From Prolixibacteraceae bacterium (lineage in GTDB: Bacteria > Bacteroidota > Bacteroidia > Bacteroidales > Prolixibacteraceae), in contig SKHV01000046.1 in NCBI GenBank assembly GCA_007116765.1, forward strand, positions 1 to 19,949: a stretch of 19,949 bases of DNA, given 5' to 3'. This document shows positions 1 through 7,856 of the stretch, piece after piece. The first letter of the stretch is position 1, and every line of letters starts with the position of its first letter. Made by a program: the position numbers and the translations under genes. The notes beneath the pieces were generated by a model. The model was not told where the DNA came from and ran no database searches. It was given only the letters and a program-made list of their open reading frames with translations.

Positions 1-80
1 CGCATATAGGCTTCCCTTTCTTCCTGTTGTTTTTAGCCTTAATGCTTTGGCATTTACCTAAACCGCAACGCGATTTCTAA
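1..80 (+). CDS. C-terminal end of a membrane protein (partial)
   Basis: An open frame entering from the left edge (first full codon at base 3) runs 25 codons to a TAA at 78-80. The residues form a hydrophobic helix rich in F, L, I and M with a Trp, followed by a short polar tail ending in KPQRDF. This is the usual look of the last transmembrane helix and cytoplasmic tail of a transporter, for example of the major facilitator type, but the family cannot be decided from so little. The stop overlaps by 4 bp the stop of the convergent ClC gene, which supports a genuine gene end. Reality of the gene is moderately likely; its function is unknown. Confidence 0.55.
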   Translation, partial: HIGFPFFLLFLALMLWHLPKPQRDF

Positions 81-1858
81 TCGTCGGAAAAGTGAAGTAG
101 CATGTCGCGGTACTCGTTGAATATTTTCGATTTCGACAAGAAGCCTTTATAAATACCGTTTTCTGTAACCGGAAGGTTCCATGCTTTACTTTCGTTGAAT
201 TTTTTCATTACCACATCCATGGTGTCGCTCACTTCAACAATTGCAGGTGGTGCTATCATGAAATCGGTAATTGAAGTAATATCGTACAATTCGCGGTTGA
301 AAATTACCGGTCTCACATTTTCCATAAGCACTACGCCAACCAGTCTGTTTTCATCGTCAAGCACCGGGAAAATGTTTCTTTTCGATTCAGGAACACGCTT
401 TACAAAATCCCTAAGGGTGTAATCTTCTTTTATGGCAATGAATTCTTTTTCAATCAGCTTTTCAGTTTCGAGCAATATAAGCACATTTTTATCTTTATGG
501 TGGGTCATTAGTTCGCCGCGTTCAGCCAGACGCTTGGCATAAATCGAATGTGGCTCAAAAATCTTGATGGTCAAATACGATACAGTTGCTGTAGCAATGA
601 GCGGTAAAAATAAATCGTAACCGCCTGTCATTTCGGCTATTAAGAATATTGCAGTCATGGGCGCATGCATAACCGCAGCCATTACCCCCGACATGCCCGC
701 TAAAGCAAAATTACTAACCGGCAGATCAATTGACATGAAATAGTTCAGCGAATGCACAACAAAGAAACCGGCAAAGCTTCCCACCACTAGCGATGGAGCA
801 AAAATTCCCCCAACACCTCCGGCTCCGTTAGTCGATGCCATTGCGACTACTTTAAAAATGAGAATTGAAAAAAGCAGAAGCAAAAACCATATACTGTTAA
901 AATCAACTCCGGCGAATATTGAATTTTGAAAAACCCTGCTGCCATTATCGTTCAAAATCGCATTAATGTAGTTGAAACCTTCACCCCAAAGTGCGGGGAA
1001 AAGCGTAATTAAAATGGTGAGTATTGCCCCCCCGCTAATTATTCTAATAATCGGCGACTTGATTTTTTTGAAAAAACCTTCAAGCCTGAGCGATGTTCTA
1101 GTAAAATATACCGAAAGAAGGCCGCAAAATATTCCCAAAACAAGATAATAACCAATGTTTTCAACAGTGAAAGTATCGTTTAAGGTAAAGGCAAACACGG
1201 CACCGCTCCCCATTAAAAAATAAGCAATTGTAGTAGCGGTAACTGCCGAAATCATCAAAGGGATTAACGAAGCCATGGTAAGGTCAATCATTAACACTTC
1301 GAGTGTAAAAAGCAGACCTGCAAGTGGAGCTTTAAAAATTCCGGCAATACCACCTGCAGCACCGCAAGCTACCATTAAGGTAATTTGTCGGTAATTAAGT
1401 TTAAACAGTCGTGCCAGGTTAGAGCCTATGGCCGAACCGGTTAACACAACAGGAGCCTCAGCTCCAACCGAACCACCAAAACTAATGGTTATGGTGCTTC
1501 CAATCATCGACGTCCAGGTATTATGTGGTCTCAAGATGCTATTCTTCTTCGAAATAGCTGAAAGTACCCTGGTTACACCGTGGCTTATGTTGTCTTTCAC
1601 AATATAACGTACAAAAAGATAGGTGAGTCCAATACCAATCATTGGGAATACAAGGTAAATGTAGGCTCCACGCGAGAGAAAATGATTTTCGACCAGATTA
1701 ATTGAAAAATAGATAAGATTTTTTAGCAATACCGCAGCTAAACCACTTACAATACCCACTACCAGGCTCAACATCAGTACAAATTTGCGTTCGGGTATAT
1801 TTCTTACCCGCCAGATGTTAAATCGCCTTAACCACTTTGATTTACTAAACCTTATCAT
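77..1858 (-). CDS. ClC-family chloride channel/transporter with C-terminal CBS domains
   Basis: 593-aa inner-membrane anion transporter. The ClC core covers about residues 25-435 and a cytoplasmic CBS pair about 475-588. Visible signatures are GAEAP at 132-136, with Glu134 at the place of the external gating glutamate; APLAGLLFTLE at 177-187; GGIFAP at 350-355; and a Tyr414 in GGYDLFLP, matching the central pore tyrosine of E. coli ClC. The GSGIP loop is replaced by SHGV near 92-95, as in other Bacteroidota members I recall. The position of the internal proton glutamate (E203 in ClC-ec1) appears to be Val188, as in eukaryotic ClC channels, so H+ coupling is uncertain. CBS domains usually bind adenine nucleotides. 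It is a single gene, convergent with the preceding partial gene and divergent from the next cluster. The start is the first ATG, with a TAAATTTG box only 4 bp upstream. Confidence 0.93.
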   Translation of the reverse strand: MIRFSKSKWLRRFNIWRVRNIPERKFVLMLSLVVGIVSGLAAVLLKNLIYFSINLVENHFLSRGAYIYLVFPMIGIGLTYLFVRYIVKDNISHGVTRVLSAISKKNSILRPHNTWTSMIGSTITISFGGSVGAEAPVVLTGSAIGSNLARLFKLNYRQITLMVACGAAGGIAGIFKAPLAGLLFTLEVLMIDLTMASLIPLMISAVTATTIAYFLMGSGAVFAFTLNDTFTVENIGYYLVLGIFCGLLSVYFTRTSLRLEGFFKKIKSPIIRIISGGAILTILITLFPALWGEGFNYINAILNDNGSRVFQNSIFAGVDFNSIWFLLLLFSILIFKVVAMASTNGAGGVGGIFAPSLVVGSFAGFFVVHSLNYFMSIDLPVSNFALAGMSGVMAAVMHAPMTAIFLIAEMTGGYDLFLPLIATATVSYLTIKIFEPHSIYAKRLAERGELMTHHKDKNVLILLETEKLIEKEFIAIKEDYTLRDFVKRVPESKRNIFPVLDDENRLVGVVLMENVRPVIFNRELYDITSITDFMIAPPAIVEVSDTMDVVMKKFNESKAWNLPVTENGIYKGFLSKSKIFNEYRDMLLHFSDD

Positions 1859-1862
1859 GGTA

Positions 1863-1870
1863 CAAATTTA
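1863..1870 (-). promoter_or_regulatory. Candidate -7 promoter box for the ClC gene
   Basis: Read on the minus strand this is TAAATTTG, an exact match to the Bacteroidota TAnnTTTG -7 consensus. It ends 4 bp before the ATG. Transcription would start at about the start codon, giving a leaderless or almost leaderless mRNA. No TTG lies 17-23 bp upstream, so the assignment rests on one box. Confidence 0.4.
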
Positions 1871-1981
1871 AAACAATTTTCAGGTAAGCTTGAAAAATGG
1901 AATAAACTCTTTCCGAAATTCTTAACTTATTGCTATTATTGGTGTATATTATTTCATTAACAAGTTTTAAAATCTAAACAC

Positions 1982-2515
1982 ATGGAAGAACTAGCAGTTG
2001 GTACCAGGGTTTCGCACCCGGCTTATGGCGAAGGCATTGTAAGCAAATCGCATTTAACTATTTACGAAATATTTTTCGAACGTGGAGGTAAGCTTGAACT
2101 CACAAAATACAACCCCGATTTGAAAATACTGGGCATGCCTGAGAATGCTCCATCACGTACTGGTCTTTCGCTGGCCGAGATTGAAGAGGCAATTACTTAC
2201 GTGATGGATAAATTCCAGGGAATTACCTACGATGTGAAGATTGCCGATAAATGGAAAGGTGGAAATTTAATAATGAAGCCTAAAAATACTGAGCTTCAGT
2301 CAAAAGAAGTAACGATGGAAGCCTTTTTCCACAAAATTGTAATGGTTCGCGACAGGCTGCGTGTGCTTGAGCAAAACATCAATAGCCATCCAAAACTCGA
2401 CGAAGAGGACAAAATTCATCTTCAGCAATACATTACTCGTTCATACGGAAGTTTAACCACGTTTAACGTGCTTTTTGCCGAAAAGAGTGATTACTTTGTA
2501 GGACAAAAGAAATAA
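1982..2515 (+). CDS. Hypothetical protein with N-terminal Tudor/CarD-like beta domain
   Basis: 177-aa soluble protein. Residues 6-20 read GTRVSHPAYGEGIV, the pattern of small beta-barrel domains found at the C-terminus of UvrD/PcrA helicases and in CarD-like RNA-polymerase-binding proteins (family knowledge). The rest, about residues 60-175, is predicted to be helical with many charged residues and shows no motif I recognise. There is no signal peptide or membrane segment, so it is cytoplasmic. It is the first gene of a tight plus-strand cluster, 5 bp before the Nudix gene. Only an imperfect -7 box (TATTATTG, 1934-1941) is visible upstream. A nucleic-acid or RNA-polymerase contact role is possible, but this is inference from the short N-terminal motif alone. 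Confidence 0.85.
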   Translation: MEELAVGTRVSHPAYGEGIVSKSHLTIYEIFFERGGKLELTKYNPDLKILGMPENAPSRTGLSLAEIEEAITYVMDKFQGITYDVKIADKWKGGNLIMKPKNTELQSKEVTMEAFFHKIVMVRDRLRVLEQNINSHPKLDEEDKIHLQQYITRSYGSLTTFNVLFAEKSDYFVGQKK

Positions 2516-2520
2516 ATACA

Positions 2521-3057
2521 ATGGATAAACACCCAGTCAATCATTACAAATATTGTCCGCGATGTGCAGCCAAAGGCATTTTTAATGCTCACGAACTGGC
2601 ATTCAAATGCAATGCTTGTGGTTTTGAATTTTATATCAATGCTTCAGCAGCAGTTGCAGCATTGATCGAGAACGACAGGGGAGAGTTATTGTTGGCTCGT
2701 AGAGGTGTAAATCCACACAAAGGGAAACTCGATCTGCCCGGTGGTTTTGTCGATGCCCTGGAAAGTGCCGAACAGGCTGTAATGCGCGAAATAAAAGAAG
2801 AACTTGATGTTGAACCCGACCGGATTGAATATTTTGGGAGCTTCCCCAATGAATACGATTTTTCGGGTACAATTGTTTATACTGTCGATTTAGCATTTAA
2901 ATGCACGGTAAGCAATTTTTCAACACTAAAATACCGCGACGATATTGAAGGCATTGTGTTTATAAAACCTGAAAAAATTGATTTTGGTGAGGTCGCTTTT
3001 CATTCAATCAAAAAAATTATTCAAAAATTTCAAAATGAACAACATAATCGCAAATAG
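2521..3057 (+). CDS. Nudix hydrolase with N-terminal zinc ribbon
   Basis: 178 aa. An N-terminal zinc ribbon (CPRC at 12-15, CNAC at 30-33) precedes a Nudix domain. The Nudix box begins at Gly75 and keeps Glu81, Arg89-Glu90 and Glu93-Glu94, the residues that bind the divalent metal; Asp96 replaces the usual glycine near its end. Such enzymes hydrolyse a nucleoside diphosphate linked to another group. The layout resembles NADH-pyrophosphatase-like or zinc-ribbon 'NUDIX' proteins of Bacteroidota, but the substrate cannot be read from sequence. The gene begins 5 bp after its upstream neighbour and its last 23 bp overlap the start of the aminopeptidase gene, which suggests translational coupling. 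Confidence 0.93.
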   Translation: MDKHPVNHYKYCPRCAAKGIFNAHELAFKCNACGFEFYINASAAVAALIENDRGELLLARRGVNPHKGKLDLPGGFVDALESAEQAVMREIKEELDVEPDRIEYFGSFPNEYDFSGTIVYTVDLAFKCTVSNFSTLKYRDDIEGIVFIKPEKIDFGEVAFHSIKKIIQKFQNEQHNRK

Positions 3058-4822
3058 AATTTCAACTCTCCGGGACTTAATGCGCGAGAACAAGTTGCAA
3101 GCATACCTTGTAAATGGTTCAGACCCGCACATGAGCGAATACGTGCCTGAACGTTGGAAAACCCGCGATTTTTTATCAGGCTTTACAGGTTCTTACGGCT
3201 TCATGGCCATTACTGAAAACAAAGCAGTGCTTTGGACCGATTCGCGTTACTATTTGCAGGCCGATGAGCAATTGCAGGGAAGTGGCATCGAAATGCTAAA
3301 ATCGAGAGAGTCCGACTCGATTAGTGTGGATCAATGGCTGGCTCAGGAGCTTGAAAAAGGAAGTAGAGTAGGGCTCGACGGCTCATGTTATTCTGCGGCC
3401 GAGGTGAATAACTACAAAGATGCACTGTCTCCTTATCAAATCAAAATCACTTCAAATATCGATCTGATTGACAAAATATGGACAGACAGGCCTAATCTTC
3501 CTAATGCAAAGGCATTTTTACACGACGAAGAATATGCAGGTCTTTCGCGTGACTATAAGTTTAGTCAAATTGAATTGGAGATTGAAAAAAACAATGCCGA
3601 CTACCTTATTATTTCAGCACTTGATGATTTAGGGTGGACGTTTAACATTAGAGGTGCCGATGTGGAATGCAACCCTATTGTTTTAGCTTTTGCCTTAATT
3701 GGCAAAAATAGCGCTCAGCTTTTTGTCGATAGGGTTAAGTTTACGGACGAGGCAATTAAAAAATTGCAGGTCGATGGGGTACAAATTCACCGGTATGAAG
3801 ATTTTTATTCTCAGCTTGAAAAAATTTCAGGAAAGAAAATATTAATAGATCCTGCACGGGCGAATTTCAAAATTTATACTACTTTAAAAGAAAACAATAC
3901 GATTGTTGAAAAGTTATCGACACCGGCTTTGCTCAAATCGGTGAAAAATGCGGCTGAACTTCAAGGAATGAAAAAAGCACAAATTGCCGATGGCGTAGCT
4001 TTGCTTGATTTTATGCTGTGGCTCGAAACAAAGTTGCCCGAAAAACAAATTTCGGAATACGACGTTGCCATGAAGTTAGACGAGGTAAGAAGCAGGCAAG
4101 AGGGATATTTTGGTACAAGTTTCTTTCCCATTGTAGGATATAAAAACCATGGAGCCATAGTTCATTTCAGTGTAACTCCCGAAACCGCCAATGTGCTTGA
4201 ATCTGAAGGGATTCTGCTTTTCGATTCGGGCGGACAATACAGCTACGGAACCACCGATATTACTCGTACCATAGCGTTAGGATTGCCTTCTCAACAAATG
4301 AAAACCGATTACACTCTGGTGTTGAAAGGAATGATAGCAATCAGCAAAATTAAATTTCCTAAAGGAACGGTAGGTTGTCATCTCGATGTACTTGCCCGTG
4401 CTGCTTTGTGGAATAACAACCTGAATTACGGACATGGGACAGGCCATGGAGTAGGAGCTTTTATGAATGTGCACGAAGGGCCGCAAAGTATCAGACCCGA
4501 TTTTAACACTCAGCCTCTTTTGCCCGGGAATATTTTATCAAACGAACCGGGAATTTATCGCAGCAATGAATACGGAATTCGAATCGAAAACCTCATACAT
4601 TGTATGGAGGATATCCAAAACGAATTTGGCACTTTCCTCAAATTTGAAACACTCACACTTTTCCCGCTCGAGAACCGACTGATTGATTCTAAGCTATTAA
4701 CGGCTGATGAACTTGAGTGGGTAAACAATTATCATCAAAAAGTATTGAACACGCTAACTCCTTTTGTAAACGCTGAAGCTCTTGAATTGCTTGAACGAAT
4801 GACCCAAAAAATTGAATCATGA
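3035..4822 (+). CDS. Xaa-Pro aminopeptidase (aminopeptidase P, long form, M24B)
   Basis: 595-aa cytoplasmic metallopeptidase that removes an N-terminal residue preceding proline. It has the three-domain layout of the long (about 600 aa) eukaryotic-like form: two creatinase-like N-terminal domains (about 1-300) and a pita-bread catalytic domain (about 305-540), then a C-terminal extension. All five metal ligands are visible: Asp397 and Asp408 (DSGGQYSYGTTD), His471 (GHGTGHG), Glu504 (NEPG) and Glu518 (RIEN), plus catalytic-site His372 and His377. An in-frame ATG at 2978 exists, but the 19 extra residues are unlike the family; ATG 3035 gives a normal N-terminus (MNNIIANRISTLRDLM). It overlaps the Nudix gene by 23 bp and the next gene by ATGA, so it sits inside an operon. 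Confidence 0.95.
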   Translation: MNNIIANRISTLRDLMRENKLQAYLVNGSDPHMSEYVPERWKTRDFLSGFTGSYGFMAITENKAVLWTDSRYYLQADEQLQGSGIEMLKSRESDSISVDQWLAQELEKGSRVGLDGSCYSAAEVNNYKDALSPYQIKITSNIDLIDKIWTDRPNLPNAKAFLHDEEYAGLSRDYKFSQIELEIEKNNADYLIISALDDLGWTFNIRGADVECNPIVLAFALIGKNSAQLFVDRVKFTDEAIKKLQVDGVQIHRYEDFYSQLEKISGKKILIDPARANFKIYTTLKENNTIVEKLSTPALLKSVKNAAELQGMKKAQIADGVALLDFMLWLETKLPEKQISEYDVAMKLDEVRSRQEGYFGTSFFPIVGYKNHGAIVHFSVTPETANVLESEGILLFDSGGQYSYGTTDITRTIALGLPSQQMKTDYTLVLKGMIAISKIKFPKGTVGCHLDVLARAALWNNNLNYGHGTGHGVGAFMNVHEGPQSIRPDFNTQPLLPGNILSNEPGIYRSNEYGIRIENLIHCMEDIQNEFGTFLKFETLTLFPLENRLIDSKLLTADELEWVNNYHQKVLNTLTPFVNAEALELLERMTQKIES

Positions 4823-5481
4823 TTACAATAAACATCTCCGAAAAAATACGTGAAAAATGCAGCGCGATTCAATTAGGCTGTATATCTTGCAAGGTGAATG
4901 TAAGGCCTCAAAGCAATGAATTGTGGCGAGCCATTGACGAAGAACGCATGGCCATACGCAATAATATGAGAATAGAGATGATTCGCAAAATCCCTGCAAT
5001 TGAAGTATCGCGAAAAGCTTACAAATTACTTGGTAAAGATCCGGCTCGCTATCGTTTATCGGCCGAAGCTTTGCTGCGAAGGGTGGTGAAAGGGGAGAAG
5101 CTTTATCAGGTAAACAATGTGGTTGATCTGGTGAATCTGGCTTCGTTTTCAAGCGGTTTTTCAATTGGTGGCTACGATACAAGTAAAATAAGCGGAAACA
5201 TAACATTAGACATTGGTACTAGTAACGATTCCTACACTGCTATTGGCCGTGGTGGGCTCAATATTGAATATTTACCGGTGTTGCGCGATCAAAACGGTGC
5301 TTTTGGTTCTCCAACAAGCGACTCCGAAAGAACTTCGGTAAGCGATAACACCTCACAGTTTTTGATGGTCTTTTTCGATTTTGGTGCGCCTCATATTCTT
5401 GATGAATCAATGAATTATGCGATTGAACTTTTAAAGAAACACGCCTTTGCCGATAATTTTAAAACCTTTATAATATCATAG
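4819..5481 (+). CDS. Stand-alone B3/B4 (PheT-like) domain protein
   Basis: 220-aa cytoplasmic protein matching the stand-alone B3/B4 domain family, the fold that in the beta subunit of phenylalanyl-tRNA synthetase carries the editing site for mischarged tRNA. Recognisable stretches are RYRLSAEALLRRV (77-89) and the run from Tyr96 to Asp120 containing NNVVDLVNLAS and GFSIGGYD. Free-standing members lack synthetase catalytic modules; their role is not well established, and trans-editing or amino-acid binding are only suggestions. Its ATG overlaps the stop of the aminopeptidase gene (ATGA), and the amidase gene begins 2 bp after its stop, so it is firmly part of the operon. Confidence 0.88.
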   Translation: MITINISEKIREKCSAIQLGCISCKVNVRPQSNELWRAIDEERMAIRNNMRIEMIRKIPAIEVSRKAYKLLGKDPARYRLSAEALLRRVVKGEKLYQVNNVVDLVNLASFSSGFSIGGYDTSKISGNITLDIGTSNDSYTAIGRGGLNIEYLPVLRDQNGAFGSPTSDSERTSVSDNTSQFLMVFFDFGAPHILDESMNYAIELLKKHAFADNFKTFIIS

Positions 5482-5483
5482 CT

Positions 5484-6278
5484 ATGGTACAAGAAATTAA
5501 AAATGAACTTGAACTGGCACTTGTTCAAACCGATGTGTTTTGGGAAGATGTAGATGCTAACCTAAACCATTTGGGAGTTATTCTCAAAAATCTGAAAAGC
5601 ACTACCGATGTTGTGATTCTCACCGAGGCTTTTACTTCCGGATTTTCAATGGATGCAAAAAAAGTTGCACAAAACCTTGATGGGAAAGCATTAGTGTGGA
5701 TGAAAGAAATTGCAGTTCAAAAGAATGTGGCTGTTTGTGGGAGTTTGTTTGTATTTGAAAATGCAAAGTATTATAATCGATTTGTTTGGGTATTTCCAAA
5801 CGGAGAAATGCAGTTTTACGACAAACGTCACTTGTTTAGCATAGAAAAAGAGAATGTAAATTACAGCTGCGGGAAATCACAATTGCTGATTGAATATAAA
5901 GGCTGGAAAATATTTCCTCAAATTTGTTACGATTTACGTTTTCCGGTATGGGCACGCAACACCATGGGGTACGACTTAATGATAAATGTGGCCAATTGGC
6001 CTGCCGCTCGCAGTGAAGTATGGAAAACCTTATTGAAAGCACGAGCCATTGAAAATCAGTGTTACGTAGCGGCCGTAAACCGGGTAGGCACCGATAAGAA
6101 TCCGATTGAACACTCCGGTGATACTATGATTGTTGATTATAAAGGACAAGTAACCCATAACGCCTATTCTGAGCAAATAATTCTTTGTGGAAGCGTAAGT
6201 CTTGATGCACTTCACACTTTTCGGAAAAAATTCAACACTCTAATTGATGCCGACAGGTTTACAATTGAAATTGAATAA
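5484..6278 (+). CDS. Carbon-nitrogen hydrolase, omega-amidase (YafV/Nit2-like)
   Basis: 264 aa, the standard length for nitrilase-superfamily amidases. The catalytic Glu-Lys-Cys triad is visible as Glu48 (LTEAFTSGF), Lys114 (FYDKRHLF) and Cys148 (QICYDLRFPVW). These flanking sequences are typical of YafV/omega-amidase proteins, which hydrolyse 2-oxoglutaramate or 2-oxosuccinamate, the deaminated forms of glutamine and asparagine (family knowledge, substrate inferred). It is cytoplasmic, with no signal peptide. It is the last gene of the five-gene plus-strand cluster, 2 bp after the B3/B4 gene. The promoter of the next gene starts immediately at its 3' end. An amide-clean-up role fits the neighbouring Nudix gene. 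Confidence 0.92.
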   Translation: MVQEIKNELELALVQTDVFWEDVDANLNHLGVILKNLKSTTDVVILTEAFTSGFSMDAKKVAQNLDGKALVWMKEIAVQKNVAVCGSLFVFENAKYYNRFVWVFPNGEMQFYDKRHLFSIEKENVNYSCGKSQLLIEYKGWKIFPQICYDLRFPVWARNTMGYDLMINVANWPAARSEVWKTLLKARAIENQCYVAAVNRVGTDKNPIEHSGDTMIVDYKGQVTHNAYSEQIILCGSVSLDALHTFRKKFNTLIDADRFTIEIE

Positions 6279-6288
6279 CGTATATTTG
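6258..6288 (+). promoter_or_regulatory. Promoter of the SpoIIE-type phosphatase gene
   Basis: TATATTTG at 6281-6288 matches the Bacteroidota TAnnTTTG -7 box exactly. A partial -33 element (TTTAC, 6258-6262) lies about 19 bp upstream, inside the end of the amidase gene. The box ends 28 bp before the TTG start codon, leaving a leader of about 20-25 nt. This separates the phosphatase gene from the upstream operon. Confidence 0.6.
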
Positions 6289-6316
6289 TATACTAAATCA
6301 AAATTATTGTAAGCAG

Positions 6317-7843
6317 TTGAATTTTAGAAAAATATCATATAAACTGGCAGCCATAAACATTGTGAATGTGTTTACTGTAATGGCAATACTTGTAACAGCC
6401 AGTCTTTTGCTGATTAGAAAAATAATTAGTGATAATATTGAAAGTCAACTGACAAATTACGCAACTGTTGTAGAATTGTTAATTGAGAAAAATTCAAATA
6501 ATTATTATTTTCAAAATGAACAAATCAGCTATCATTCTGAAAACAAAACAATTGAAACCCACTTTATCAATCTTCCGGCAGATGTGATTTTATTTAATCA
6601 GGATTTTTCGATAATAATCAGTGCTGATTCAGGTATTATGAAACATGATGCCAACATAAATCCAATATATTTCTACAGATTATTTGATTCTGAAGAGGCG
6701 CTCAATGGTTTTTATACCCAAAGTATGTGGCTTAACGAAAACATGAATAATCAAAGTGCTTATCTGAAATATTTAAGCGAAATTGATTTATTCCTTATAG
6801 TATCTAAGCCTCGCGAGATATTGTTTAAAGAAATTGGCAACTACTTGCCCATGCTGCTGATGATTTTTGTTTTTCTTCTTATCGTATCAACATATTCAAT
6901 ATTTCGTGTAAATTCAAAATACATTGGCCCTTATGCAAAGATTATCGCATCGTTGAATAAGAACAAATATGTAAAAGCAAGCTATAACGCAAAAGCAAGT
7001 GAACCGGCGTTCATTGTTAAAAGCATACAAATGCTGAGTAATCAACTCGATTTTTATGCAAAAAAACTCGAAATAAGCAATAAGGAAAACAGCAAAATTG
7101 AAAATGACTTGCAAATTGCTAAAAAACTTCAAGCCAACATACTTCCTAAGCAAAGCAAAGAAATTGAACAAACAGAAAAGATTTCAGTAAGTGCCAGTTC
7201 AGAAGCCGCCTATGAAATTGGAGGCGATTTATACGATTTTTTCATGCTGGGCAAAAATAAGGTGCTTTTTGCGGTAGGCGATGTTTCAGGAAAAGGCATT
7301 CCGGCAGCACTTTTCATGATATATACACAAACTTTATTACGCTCAGTAGCACAACCGGGAGAAAGCGTATCGCAAATTGTAGAAAAATTAAATAATAAAC
7401 TTACAGAGGATAATATTAGCGACTTGTTTGTAACAATGCTTTTGGGAATTATCGATCTCGACAGCGGAAAAGTCAGCTATTGCAATGCCGCACACAATTA
7501 TCCTATCATCATTAAACACGAGGGAACTATAGACGAAATTACCGAAACCCATGGAATTCCTTTGGGCATATATGCCAACAGACAATACAGTACATTAGAA
7601 ATTCAACTTAAAAACAACGACCAGTTGTTTATTTATACCGATGGAATTATTGATTCAAAAGATGAAAACGGAATGAACTATACCGTTGATGTGTTGAAGT
7701 ATAATTTAATGGGAGGCTGGTTTTTAACTACTGAAGAGCTTCAAGATAAGATAAAAAATAGCTTGAACAGTTTTAGAGGAAATGTTCTCCCTGCCGATGA
7801 TGTTACAATGATGGTTATAAAATACACGGGCAGAGAGAACTAG
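6317..7843 (+). CDS. Membrane-bound SpoIIE-type PP2C serine phosphatase, TTG start
   Basis: 508 aa. A transmembrane helix at about 12-33, an extracytoplasmic sensor-like region at about 34-175, a second helix at about 177-197, a helical linker ending in the conserved QIAKKLQANILP (266-277), then the PP2C/SpoIIE domain (about 285-505). Metal-binding motifs are intact: GGDLYD (Asp304), GDVSGKG (Asp322), YTDG (Asp442) and ADDVT (494-495). Such proteins dephosphorylate anti-anti-sigma (STAS) proteins or other regulators in response to a signal; no partner gene is adjacent. No in-frame ATG lies between the upstream stop (6272) and the first helix, so TTG 6317 is the best start; the first internal ATG would cut the helix. 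It ends 13 bp from the convergent clpC. Confidence 0.92.
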   Translation: MNFRKISYKLAAINIVNVFTVMAILVTASLLLIRKIISDNIESQLTNYATVVELLIEKNSNNYYFQNEQISYHSENKTIETHFINLPADVILFNQDFSIIISADSGIMKHDANINPIYFYRLFDSEEALNGFYTQSMWLNENMNNQSAYLKYLSEIDLFLIVSKPREILFKEIGNYLPMLLMIFVFLLIVSTYSIFRVNSKYIGPYAKIIASLNKNKYVKASYNAKASEPAFIVKSIQMLSNQLDFYAKKLEISNKENSKIENDLQIAKKLQANILPKQSKEIEQTEKISVSASSEAAYEIGGDLYDFFMLGKNKVLFAVGDVSGKGIPAALFMIYTQTLLRSVAQPGESVSQIVEKLNNKLTEDNISDLFVTMLLGIIDLDSGKVSYCNAAHNYPIIIKHEGTIDEITETHGIPLGIYANRQYSTLEIQLKNNDQLFIYTDGIIDSKDENGMNYTVDVLKYNLMGGWFLTTEELQDKIKNSLNSFRGNVLPADDVTMMVIKYTGREN

Positions 7844-7856
7844 AAACTTACTTATT

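Noticed and set aside
1934..1941. TATTATTG as promoter for the five-gene cluster
   Set aside because: It has one mismatch to TAnnTTTG and no -33 partner, so it is mentioned with the gene but not listed as a feature.
2978..3034. Upstream ATG for the aminopeptidase P gene
   Set aside because: It would lie 80 bp inside the Nudix gene and adds a lysine/phenylalanine-rich stretch not seen in the family.
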